Below, piece after piece: positions 1 to 9,785 of a DNA stretch of 20,415 bases. The notes under the pieces are model-generated. The model saw nothing but the letters and a program-made list of their open reading frames with translations, had not been told where the DNA came from and made no database searches. This DNA comes from Dissophora ornata (Eukaryota; Mortierellomycota; Mortierellomycetes; Mortierellales; Mortierellaceae): assembly GCA_025201705.1 (NCBI GenBank), contig MU616887.1, positions 13,903 to 34,317 on the forward strand, read 5' to 3'. The position numbers were made by a program, and so were the translations under genes. How positions within the stretch are numbered: the stretch's first letter is position 1; each line of letters starts with the position of its first letter.

Positions 1-364
1 CGCTCAAAGTGTGGCGGCAATCTCCTGTTTCAACATCCCACAGCCTCACTGTCCCGTCATCACTACAAGACGCAATCTGATCTCCTTTTGGCGAATACAC
101 GGCTCTCCAAATATTACCGAGATGGCCCCTCAAGGTGCGGCTGCAATCTCCCGTTTCAACATCCCACAACCGCACTGTCCCGTCCCGACTGCAAGACCCA
201 ATCTGATATCCTTTTGGCGAATACACGACGCTCATAACTTCACCGGAATGGCCACTCAAAGTCTTCGTTTTCTCCCAGTCCGATGTTGTGTAGATGCTGA
301 TGCTTCCATCTGAAAGACCTGCTACAAATGTTTTGCCATCTGGCGAGTATACGCAGCTCCGCAC
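1..364 (-). repeat. WD40 blades 1-3 of copy A, 126-bp pitch, third cut by the window edge
   Basis: Blade 1 starts at 364, blade 2 at 238 and blade 3 at 112, each 42 codons. Blade 1 is divergent (ISIYTTSDW) and blades 2-3 have the SPKG...TVRLWDVETGDC core. Copy B shows the same divergent first blade, so the array starts at the same place in both genes. The total number of blades in A cannot be seen. Confidence 0.9.
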
Positions 365-3300
365 CCAGTCCTTTTCTTGGAGAAGGGGCAGCTCGCCGAA
401 CTGTACCCCTGCCATCTGTGCCCCGCTTAAATTAGCTTCACGAAGCGATGCACTGCGAAGAGTAACATCTCTCATCTCGGCTCCTTGTAACTCGGCGTAT
501 TCAAATACGCCATGACTCAGATCCGCCCCTGGAATCCGTATGCCTTGTAAATCAGCTCTAATAAACTGCTTCCCTGATCTGACCAAAATCGTGATCGCAT
601 TGGCCGCCGCTATGCAGATCGGCTCGGGCTTTGCCGTTTCTGATTTCGATCGCTCGATGACCGCCAGTAGCTGTTTCTTGAAGAGAGGTTCCTGTTGAAC
701 ACGCTCTGCCAAGAATCGCAGAATCGACGTCTCGCCTACAAAGTTCCTGCATCCTAACGGCGATTCGAGCACCGACAATTCAGTAGCGTTCACCACCTCC
801 TCACTAACACAATTGCTCTCAAAGCTGAAGTCTGAATTGACGTTCCTTCGACGTGACGCCGTTGATGTTGGCTCCATCATCGTTAGTTCTTCTATCCCTC
901 TCTTCTGCGGTTCAAATACCGCCCGTGCCAAACTGTATTCCAAAAGTGATTGATGGAGGAACCGGTACTGGTTGCCACTGCGCTTCAGAGGACAGGCCTC
1001 TCGCAAAAGATTCGTCTCGTCCCCTTGACCAAAAAATTTCTCTTTCCATGTTCCTTTATCCTTGGATGACCGATACTCAACCATGGAACTACCCGATTGA
1101 TTCTGAAATATCGCCGTCGCCAGCTCTTTCAAATACATAATGCCTTGTTGAATGAACCCTTCATCCGACAACATCTTAAATGCCTTCTTCTCTTCGCCAC
1201 TTGCCTTCTCGATTAGTCGTATTTTGCCGCGCTTAAGCCATTGCTCCACAAACTCGTCATACAGTGAGACCCTAGTAATACGAGCTGCTGAAAGATCTTG
1301 TCCTGAACCGACCATGCCTGGCAAAACCTGCAACGACAAGGTCAGCAGGAATGGATTCGTCACCAGGTCTTTCAATCCCGAAATCCGATCAAGTGCATGC
1401 AAGTAATTGTCGGTCTTCCATTGCGGGCCGTTCGCTGACACAAATTGCTCGACGTAATCCTTGATCTGATCTTTGGTAAATGGCGCAATAACCGCCTCTT
1501 GGAACAGGTTCGACTCTGCTTGTCGGTTACGGTCTATTGGTTGGAATAGATCCCGATAGTCGGAGCCAAGGTACTCGCTGCGGCAACTGATTACCATTTG
1601 AGCGTGCCATCCTCCTTGTAGATTTAGTTGGTTGTCGTTGTACAAGTTGTACGTCTGTCGGCTCTCATCATACCCATCGCAAATCAAGATGAAGTCGCGG
1701 CGGTCCTTCAGCTCTTGGATTTGGCGATCAGCGAACCCTTTCTCCTGTAAATGCTTGGCGATCATGTTATGCTCGGGATTTTGGATTGCTGCCAACGTGA
1801 TAAAGAGTGGAATCCGGCCGACATTTTTCCTGTACTTGTTCCACAGCTCGCATTCGAGCTCCTGGTTAAATGTAGATTTTCCCGCTCCAGAATCGCCAAG
1901 CACCAAAAACACCTTTCTGTCGCTCCCAAGGAACTCTGTGACCTTATCCATCAAAGGGAAAAATGTGTCATCGCTGGCTTTTAAGCTGGCCTTGGCTTGT
2001 GGAGAAATATACACGGATTTGCCTCTTTCTTCTAATCGTCGAATTTTGAGTTGGCGCAAACGTGTTTCGGTGTCCGGATTGTTTTGAACACGGTCGAGTA
2101 GGGACATTGACAGTAGTGATGACAAGGCAACCTTCAATGGATGTGCACCTGGACCATACTCTAGACACACTCGGTAGAGCGCCTGCTTCTTGCCATCCCC
2201 GTTGGTTTCCAACTCCTGGAGCAAGGTTCTGGCCGCTGCAGCATTTCAATGAGCCGATATGTTAGTTACTTGGTTACATACCGGTAATTATTGCAGCAAT
2301 GTCATTTTCATTCCCTCCTCATACCTTGCGCTTCTCTTTCGTATGAAGCTGACAGATGTATGAGAATATCGAGGATCAACTGCTTAATGTTGGTGTGATG
2401 TCCCCAGGCTTTGTCGTTTTGGTACATCTCTCCTAGAAATGCAACAGCACTTGTTCGAGAGTCGTTATCACACAGCTCATTGACTGCAAGCTCACCGAGA
2501 CGCTGACATAATCCCCATTGAAATACTGGATCTCGCCGGCAAGGTGCTTCACAGACCAGTCTCTTGAACTCGATGAGTTGGCCGTTTCGAAGCAAGACAT
2601 CTGCACCACGTAATGCTGGATACCAGGCGCGTTTACGACTGAAGCTCAATCCTTCGTTAAGACACTCTAGAAATTGTTGTCCACTCTTGGCCAGAGCACT
2701 AACGTCTTCATATGCGCTTTTGGCTACTGTGAGGACCTCCGCTGCTCCGGCAAGACCTTCTTGAATATGGTTCAAGCCTTCCACAAACTGGTTGAGGTCC
2801 AAGCCTTTAACTGCACTCACCAACCCCGCAACTCCCCTGACCACCTTTCCTGTACGCCGCTGTGTAGCTTGCCACAGAGTCTCATCATCTGGGACATATA
2901 GTAATGCTTGAGAGGCATAGGCGGCTTGATAGACCAGGTACGGGTCAGTGTCTCCTCGTAGCTTGTGCAAATAGGCAGCGAGAGGCGCATGGAGCTTTTC
3001 ACGAGATAAACCCTTGATCTTGGTGTCGGCCATGGCATCCAAGACCCGTGACACCGTCAAGGTTAATTGGTTGATGTAATCTGGCGACTGCTCGTGAGCG
3101 TCTCTTAAGCGGCTACTGATGAGCTCCAGTATCTTGACTAGATTATCGGCATTGAGATGGCCGGGACGAGCGCGTTGGACGAGTTGTGCCAGTCCTTCGA
3201 GTAGATCGGGTTCCAGCAACTCTGATTGCTCGATGCCATGGAATAAAAGCTGGAGTAATTTTTGAAGTTCGTGTTTCTCGAGAACCGGGACCAGGCATAC

Positions 3301-4184
3301 GACTTCTGCGACAATATTCGCATCCTTGAGTTCATCATGAGTGAATTCCTTGAGCATGTTGATCGCCATCATCTTCAATCTTCCATGCTCATCTGCATCA
3401 TGTTCAATGGCCTTTAGCCAGTCGCACTCGGACTGATCGAGTGCGTCGTTGTTGGATTGCTTAAGTTGTAGAAGGGTGAGGCAGTGAACGAGCTGGGATA
3501 TGTTCTTGAGACGGCCGTCGACTTTTGGCAATTTGTTTATGTCAGGAGGCTGATCCATGTCTTTTGCAAAAATATGCGGAGGGATTGTTGCAATGTCGCG
3601 ATTTGAGCTGACCGGAATAGGAGATCGAGGAGAGGGAGAAGGAGGGGATGCCATGTGAACAATGGGCGAGTTCGCGGCAGGATCCAAAGTGGGATCTACA
3701 GGGGGATTTGCAGCGGGAGTTGATGCGACGTTGTCGGAGCGAGAAGGTGATTGGCTTTGCAACTCTATTCGTCCTCTGTAGAATATTGATTTTGTAGTAT
3801 TATAGTACAGTTAGAAATATGAATGAGCATTGTACGTCCAACAAGAAAACCATTGACGCTTACTAACCCCCATTTTTCTTCATTTTTGTAGCAGGCTTTA
3901 GCTTTGGTGTGATGCCCTAAGCTGTCAAAAAGCTTGCCGAGCTCAAAATAAGTGGTCGCGATCTCATTGCACAGGGCTCGATCCTCAAAGCGTGAGGATG
4001 AAACACAGGTCTTCCTCACAGATGTTTTCATGCGGGTCAGGGCTGCTTCTGCATCGTTGCAAAATGTCAGACCCGGTCCTGAACTCTTTGCTTTCCGTGC
4101 GTTTTCCAAATGGGGAGTAGCGATATCCAACGCCTCTTGTGGCGTCAGAACGCTTCTCCATGGTGAAAATGGACTACTGAGCAT
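1..4184 (-). CDS. NACHT / pentapeptide / WD40 STAND (NLR-like) protein, copy A, 3' end beyond the window
   Basis: Three exons: 4184-3868, 3775-2325 and 2235 to the left edge. I scanned the third exon codon by codon and found no stop. The start is the ATG at 4184, which aligns with the start of copy B. Residues 60-106 resemble a TPR helix pair. A Pro/Ser-rich linker of about 53 residues follows, then a long helical region (about 165-590, ARM/HEAT-like by eye). The NACHT domain has Walker A GDSGAGKS (about residue 703, positions 1874-1897), Walker B LICDGYDE (Asp at about 776), the VISCRSEYL sensor region and NPFLLTL at the winged-helix end. Pentapeptide repeats (A-D/N-L-x-x type) lie at about 1151-1202, and WD40 blades start at about 1214. 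In this family NTP-driven oligomerisation is triggered by ligand binding to the repeats; a role in non-self recognition here is inference. The gene looks intact as far as it is visible. Confidence 0.88.
2236..2324 (-). other. Intron 2 of copy A (89 bp, phase 1)
   Basis: The donor is GTATGA after CAAG and the acceptor is TGCTGCAG, with a CTAACAT branch-like motif. Removing it fuses the helical-region exon in frame with the NACHT exon, forming a GCG codon at the junction. Copy B has an 88-bp intron at the same place. Without this splice the helical region would end at a TGA a few codons later. Confidence 0.85.
3776..3867 (-). other. Intron 1 of copy A (92 bp, phase 2)
   Basis: The donor is GTTAGT after TGG-GG and the acceptor is TTCTACAG. 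A CTAAC branch-like motif lies inside. Splicing joins the frame ending in KWG to the long downstream frame without a stop. The position and phase match intron 1 of copy B, whose donor is the canonical GTAAGT. Confidence 0.85.
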
Positions 4185-4990
4185 ATCGATTCCTGGACGC
4201 CCACTTGCTTGTTCTTATTCACTTCTTTTTTTTTTGTCCTTGTTCTTAATTATCAGAGAATAAATTTGATGAAAGCGTAAGCGACTCTGATGTCAAGCAC
4301 TGGGAGGTTGCAGTAACCAGAAATCGTACTAAACAATGGATGAATACAACTGGGATACAGCGGATTTGTACGCAGTAAATGATGCGATGGGACTCTGAAC
4401 ATGTGCCCGTCATCGAACCATTGAACAAGATGGTGTGATAATCATTTTACAGATGCTTATGGAGCGCTTCTCAAAGGCCTCAAAGCAGTAGTGGCTCACC
4501 TCAAATACAAATCTGCGTTCCTGTTATTCGGGACCGTCGGCACAAGACCAACGTACCAAGATGGTTGAGCAGAGTGAAGTTCTTCTCTTCTAGCAGAGAT
4601 GGCTGTTATCAAAGGTATACTGTCATTAGCCGTACGCAAACGCCCTTTCTCCTAACCAACGTGCGCTCTGACTGTAGTCACTCTGACACCACGACTTGCT
4701 CGAGTAGTCTGATCCAGGAATGGACAGGAATAGGTTACTGCGGATTACCTATAAACGCTGCTTCGCTGTGCTTAATCAGGTCCTGAGGACAGGCGCCAGA
4801 TTCAATGCGAAGATAGAAAAATATTCGAGAAGGGTAGACGGCAGGTCTTGGGGGATGGAGTGATGAGTGTAACAGGGAAGCGGAAAAGTGGGACAGAGAA
4901 ACAAAAGACACATTCGACCCATCGTTGAATCACTCCTTCTTGTTGCCTCGCATCCTCGCCCTCGTGTAACTTGTCGTGGGCTCATTTAGA
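4185..4990. repeat. 5' flank of copy A, collinear with the flank of copy B
   Basis: No coding gene is seen. Anchors shared with the flank of copy B are GTGGCTCACCTCAAA at 4491 (19851 in B), a TAG(C/T)AGAGATGGC block near 4591 (near 19960), a GCTTC(G/A)CTGTGCTTA block near 4759 (near 20124) and CCTCGCCCTCGTGT at 4953 (20307). Offsets stay at 15354-15370, so these are duplicated flanks rather than chance matches. An A-rich run (T-rich on the plus strand, about 4225-4236) lies about 40-50 bp before the start codon. The stretch probably includes the promoter and 5' leader of the minus-strand gene. Confidence 0.6.
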
Positions 4991-5904
4991 AAAAGGACAG
5001 CCGAACAGTCTTCTCCAGGCTGTCACATCTTTCCCTCGCTCCTGTCCCGCCATCAATACCGCATGCCATCCATCGTATCCCATTCTTCTCGTGCTTCTTG
5101 AACTCCATAACATCCCATGAGGGTTTGAATGCACCAAACCATACTGCTTTTTGTCATGTACATGTTGCAAGTCACAAGTGGGAGACGCGGGAGCGCGGGG
5201 CGGGAACAAGAGGGAATACAGCGTTAAGATCTCCCGGACACACCACACCTCAGCTTGACCTCAGAAGCGCAACAACTCGGGCAGTAGGCAAAAATATACC
5301 AATTCAAGAATTCACATAAAGGTTAGAGCGTTTGGAATCATTATCAACGTCTGTCGTTTTGGCATCTTTCCATCTCTCGCCCTTTGAGAGCTCTATCGAT
5401 GTTGCGCTGAGGGTAATTGGGAAGGATCTGCAGAATTAATGATCGAGTCAAGAACGTATCTTTTAATATTCTCCTAATAGTCTTGCACCTGCAACCACGC
5501 TGGTATGTACTGAAAGTAGAATGCAACTTGCAGGAGACTGGGATGCTCCAAACTCTTCCTGGGAACAGCAATTCGCAGCGATTGCGATAGTTATAAAAAA
5601 CCCTCCCAATCTCCTTACTGTATTTCTCGACCATCTAACGTATGGAAATGATTTTTCGTCGGTCGGTTCCTTGGTCCTGAGAAGCACCGCTGTACTTTCG
5701 CTCAGCTGCACGGAAGAGTATACTATGAGTTGAAATCGCATTGTTATACAACGCTGGAGGTTTCCTTTATAGTACGTACGTTACGCTGCACAACACGGCA
5801 ACACTGTAGTCCACTACACCTTATTGGTTGTACTATGAAAGGGTCATTCAATAACCATGCTCTTGGGGATACCTGTAACTATTACTAGAGCTACACCGGG
5901 GATC
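4991..5904. other. Intergenic, no recognised gene
   Basis: Short open frames on both strands overlap one another and show no motif or family resemblance that I can name. The left part may still belong to the duplicated flank, but the matching part of copy B would lie past the right edge. Confidence 0.5.
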
Positions 5905-6450
5905 CTCTCGGATTTGTCTGTGCTGAAAGCAATTGTTGATTGTGGCCGCCTTGACGTCGAACTTCTAAGCAGCCACTGCTATGCAAATGGCGTGCAACAA
6001 TTCGAACTTCTCGTTTGACTGTACGGGATCCTCTAGGCGATCGAGAAGTTGTTCGTTGAAATGCCTCCGATAGTACGTCTTAAGGTTGTGTATGATACCG
6101 AGATCGCAAGGCTGGATCTTGGAAGTAACGTTCGGTGGCATGAATTAAAGTTCCATGTTCTCCAATGTTGCAACATCGAAGAGTAAAGAAAACTAAACCT
6201 AAAAAAAAAAAAAGCCAAGCATGAGTGACGGGTCTTTGGATGCTGCTGCAATTGTCCATGATTACAAGAACCTTGCGACTAACCATACGCACGTCAAACT
6301 CTTTCATCCACTGTGGAAAGACGGATTGCGTCCTCCACGCTTCGCTATTGAGCGATACTGGTATCCAAAGGTTGTTCGGCCCACATTCTTGAAACACTGT
6401 GGGTTATTGTTTGCACTTTGCCGCCGCTCTTTGAGTTTCTTCCTGCCTTT
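5905..6450 (-). pseudogene. Degenerate pogo/Tigger-like DDE transposase fragment
   Basis: Read on the minus strand, fragments in more than one frame line up in the order expected of the DDE_1 (CENP-B/Tigger/pogo) family: PQCFKN, then EAWRTQSVFPQWMKEFD, then RKVLVIMDN with the second catalytic Asp (6254-6256), then MPPNVTSKIQPCDLGII with the third catalytic Asp (6103-6105), then a tail ending in INNCFQHRQI. The fragment is broken by a frameshift near 6340, a T-rich insertion (A-rich on plus, near 6200), a stop just before MPPN and a TAG at 5965-5967 where a Trp is usual. The N-terminal DNA-binding part is not recognisable. This is old transposon debris, not an active element. Confidence 0.7.
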
Positions 6451-7183
6451 GAAATGTTTGTTTGTCAACGACTTGTCTGCCAACGAACAAAAGAAATATT
6501 AATAAAGCACACGCCTGAGGACCATAAAAATGAGTATCTATTAACAATGCCCGTGAAAGACCGCAATGTTATGGAAGGAATACTATTGCACATATGATCT
6601 GCGACGCGCCTTACCACAGAATCCTGAGATGCTCCAACTTATTGCACTATCAGAAGAGGAAGCATATGGCGATAGCGTTGGATTTTTCTGTTGCGAAGGG
6701 CATGATCAAGATCGACGAAAGCAAGGGACGCGCTCATTTTCTACGACATTACCCCTTATTCCTCGTACGCATGCATTACTTGCAGTCTTTATTTGTCACT
6801 CTATTATGTAGTTCATAGAGTGTTAATATTCCATTGTTATTGGTAGAAGCGGGCATGGGCCACCAAGTAACACACGTAATAAAGTACTGTAATTGGTGTT
6901 GGATTTAAAGGTCTAAACCTGGCCCATGTCCTTGAAGGCTTTCCCCGCGTCTTGCTGCTGCAACTGTCAAGGCAAGGACAGGACAATACTTGCGGGGTGC
7001 TCAAGTGGATATCTTGTTGCTTTTATTCGGAATGTTTCATCATCTTTGCTGCACCATAGATCCCTTTGTCCTCCGCTCTTCCGATCAGGGAAGGCACAGG
7101 GGTTACATCAGCGACCATGGTCTGACGGGGCCATCGGGCTGTGTTGCAATCAATTGGTCATTTTCATGGAAATGCAGGGGGAT
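6451..7183. other. Intergenic, no recognised gene
   Basis: Frames of 74-110 codons are present on the plus strand (6566-6811, 6594-6818, 6926-7258), but they overlap in different frames and resemble no family I know. Terminal inverted repeats of the pogo remnant were not found by eye. Confidence 0.4.
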
Positions 7184-7580
7184 TTATTCCGTGATAGCAT
7201 ACGCCGTAGTCTGAGTACTCCAGTTGATCAACGCGAATATTTTTCTATTCTTGTCTGAAATTGTACGAGAAAATTCGTTGGTGATGACACGAAGGATCTC
7301 CTCTGCCTTTGCACTCTTGGTGACATTCAAATGCTCATCCACGAAGAGCTTGGAAATATCTTTAAGACAGGAGGCTACTTTGTTGCCGTCGAATGGGCAA
7401 TCATCAATATCCGACTTGTGCAGAATAATTCCTTCGGGCCGGTTCTCTCTGACCCTGACATGGAGCTAATGAAAGACTTTGCTTCCTGGGACTTTCCAGA
7501 GAAACAACGCGGACTTCTGAGGACCTGCTGCAAGTGCTCTGCAAATCGTTGTGGGAGGAATGCTGCAACAGTATTGTCTA
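7184..7580 (-). pseudogene. Unrecognised decayed coding fragment
   Basis: On the minus strand one frame is open for 93 codons (7465 to the TAA at 7184-7186) without an ATG. It continues upstream through a TAG at 7466-7468 into a further stretch of plausible protein (includes GPQKSALFLWKVPG). Composition is protein-like: charged helices, IILHKSDIDDCPFDG, then LFVDEHLNVTK, then a Lys/Glu-rich helix. I do not recognise the family. A plus-strand frame of 86 codons (7331-7591) also crosses here, so the coding strand is a judgement from composition only. Confidence 0.35.
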
Positions 7581-7581
7581 C

Positions 7582-7681
7582 TGTTTCATAGTCAGCTCGC
7601 CCCACTGCATATCCACCGCGTCTCTATTAATCGCCCCTCCATTAACCGCGCCTCTGCAATGCCGTTTCATAGTCACCTCGC
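7582..7681. repeat. Short imperfect direct repeats
   Basis: GTTTCATAGTCAGCTCGC at about 7583-7600 recurs as GTTTCATAGTCACCTCGC at about 7664-7681, an 81-bp pitch. Between them is an imperfect 15-bp tandem pair of the form TCTATTAATCGCCCC / TCCATTAACCGCGCC. No function is evident. Confidence 0.5.
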
Positions 7682-9785
7682 TCCCTACCCGCCTCTTTGT
7701 AAATTACACTTAAATGCTCCTACCCTCCTGTACAATAAACGGCATTCGTTCCTGCCTATTCCGCAGATCCCTGCCTCCACCACTGACTCTCTCTCTGTTA
7801 CTGTCACAAATGCTACCCCTTGTGAAGTCTGGCGATCAAGGCAGGTATGCATGATGTTCTTTGCATTTGCTTATCTTTGCAGCCATCCCAACATACAGGC
7901 TGCCACAGAGTTTCTTGGAGTATGCCAAATCGCTCGTCCTTGGGGCTCGGACCCATGGCCTCCTGCTGTTCGTTTTCCCCATGCTTGCCCCTTTCATCTC
8001 CCAACATCGCGACACCTTCGTCCTTGCTATTCAAATTGACATGATATTTTTTTTCCTTGGTCGCCGCTCCTCCACTTCTTGGTCAGGCGAACGTCTCGTC
8101 AGCCTGGCCTCCTGCGCATGGTAGGGATCGCTGGCAGCAGTCGATGGCGATGGAGCAGTGCCAACTGGACTCGGAATCGTCGGCTGCTCGGCAATTCGGA
8201 AGGTTTGGCCAAAGCACCTTCATGCAATCTTGTATCTTGGGTCATATCTGTCAATCCCCGGGATTGGTGGCCAGAACTCGTTCCTTCTGCTGACTCTGAT
8301 ACATATGAGAAATGAGAGTCGTTGTTGAGATGGTGGCCCGATGGTGCATGAAGTTTTGCTGTTGATTAACTTTGTTGCGGCCTGGACCAGTCTGGATTGC
8401 GTGCTCCAGTTTGGTTGATAGTTGGCTGGAAGCGCTTGTCAGAATAGAATCTTCGCTTGCAATAGTTGTAATTGTGTCTTGGTCTTCGGTTTGTTGCTTT
8501 TTGGAGGCGGCAGTCTGTTTCTTTTTGGAAGCATGTTGTGGGTCGTAGTGGCGCTTGACTTTTTCCTGTGCAATGCTGGTACTGGTGTCCTTGCAATCCG
8601 GGAAAGGACATCAAACGCGTGGTATTGCGAATATCTGGTGTGCATCTTGAACCGCTTTAAAGACGTAGACAACGGTGGGGTTGGACTTGTCCTGAACAAG
8701 AGCATCACCGTTTTTTGCAGCGCTTGGAGTCCTGCCTTGCAGGGAGACTAGCTTCACTTGACATTATGCGTGAGAAAGATTGTCCGTGATGCTGAAATAA
8801 GGTGCTATATTGAGGAAACATCCAGAAAAGCTAAGGTGGTGGCGGGTATAGGTTGAAATAACGTCCCTGCACCCTGTTGCAAACTGATCCGTGGAAGCCG
8901 ATCCTGGGTTTGAACAAGAGAGATTGAGCAGGCTAGGGTTTGAAATGTTGCGTTGTGTGGGCAGACCTTGGTAGAAGGTGACGCCTTGGGAGAGAGATTT
9001 TGATGGTTGCTGCAAGCTGGGGTCCCAGAGATGGTCTTGTAGCTGGATTCTGCACAGTCTTTTCGGCCAAGAAGGGGTGACGTTCCAGGGAGAAGTGATT
9101 TGGAGAACCGCGAGATTATTTAGAGACGTTCAGAAAGTGCTATCTGGGATGTTCTTGTATTGTCGGGGAAAGCAGTCTGTGTCGCCTTGGGTTGAGGTCC
9201 AACGAAGGTTTGGGCACGGTCTTGGTTGGCGGAACAGAGCAGTAAGAAGGAGAGACTGGGCACCAAGAGCAGGTGTGTTGAGTACAGGAGTGCAGAGCAG
9301 AAGCCGCACCGAGGGGTTGATTCCAGGTAAAAAATCAGCAAAGAGTCAGTTCGAGATGTGTTGCGTCCAAAGGGTCCAAATCAGGAACGACGCGATAGGT
9401 GGGTGATCCTGCACACAGTTGGCGAGAGAGTTTGCTGTGGGCTCTGGAAACCTGGGGGAGAAGGGGCAAGCACAGGAAATGTTGGGCTGGTGTGTTGGCT
9501 CTGGTTTGTCTCGATCCTTGGACAGCTCGATGATAGCGGACGAGAGAATGGAATTGAGTTTGCAAATCTCCAGTGCAGCAATTCGAGTCACCTGCCACGG
9601 ACAGCGACGACGAAGGCCACCACTTGGGGCATCGATTCTGCATTTCACTCATCTTTCGCCATCTCTGCAACCATCTGCTCCATCTGTCCCCATTTCACTT
9701 TTTGTCGGTAACTTTTTGACAGCAATACTCCCCATCCCCCGGGAACCACACCCCCCTACCTGTCACAAACACCATCCAACACTCA
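7682..9785. other. Low-complexity and decayed sequence, possibly 5' parts of retroelements
   Basis: There is no intact gene. Minus-strand frames are rich in Pro, Gln, Ser and Thr and are interrupted every 60-110 codons, in the style of decayed LINE ORF1 leaders. One spot (8533-8610) has a C2H2-like spacing and is listed separately. The right end, up to the start of LINE ORF1, may contain the 5' UTR of that element, but no boundary or target-site duplication was found. Confidence 0.35.
8533..8610 (-). pseudogene. C2H2-like zinc finger remnant
   Basis: A minus-strand frame encodes a C-x4-C-x14-H-x4-H pattern beginning CPFPDC and ending KRHYDPQH, followed by a Lys/Gln-rich stretch. A stop codon comes immediately before the first Cys. 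It could be a finger of a decayed retroelement ORF or a chance pattern. There is no intact gene around it. Confidence 0.3.

Noticed and set aside
6194..6215. A-run on plus as a retrotransposon poly-A tail
   Set aside because: It lies inside the pogo transposase similarity and no element body adjoins it. It is better read as a small insertion or simple-sequence expansion.
7551..8039. Plus-strand 162-codon open frame
   Set aside because: It is rich in Pro, His, Ser and Leu with no domain, starts inside a region where the minus strand looks more protein-like, and contains local DNA repeats. Coding is unsupported.
9120..9711. Several overlapping frames of 66-143 codons on both strands
   Set aside because: They are mutually antisense or frame-shifted with low-complexity composition. 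None carries a recognisable motif.
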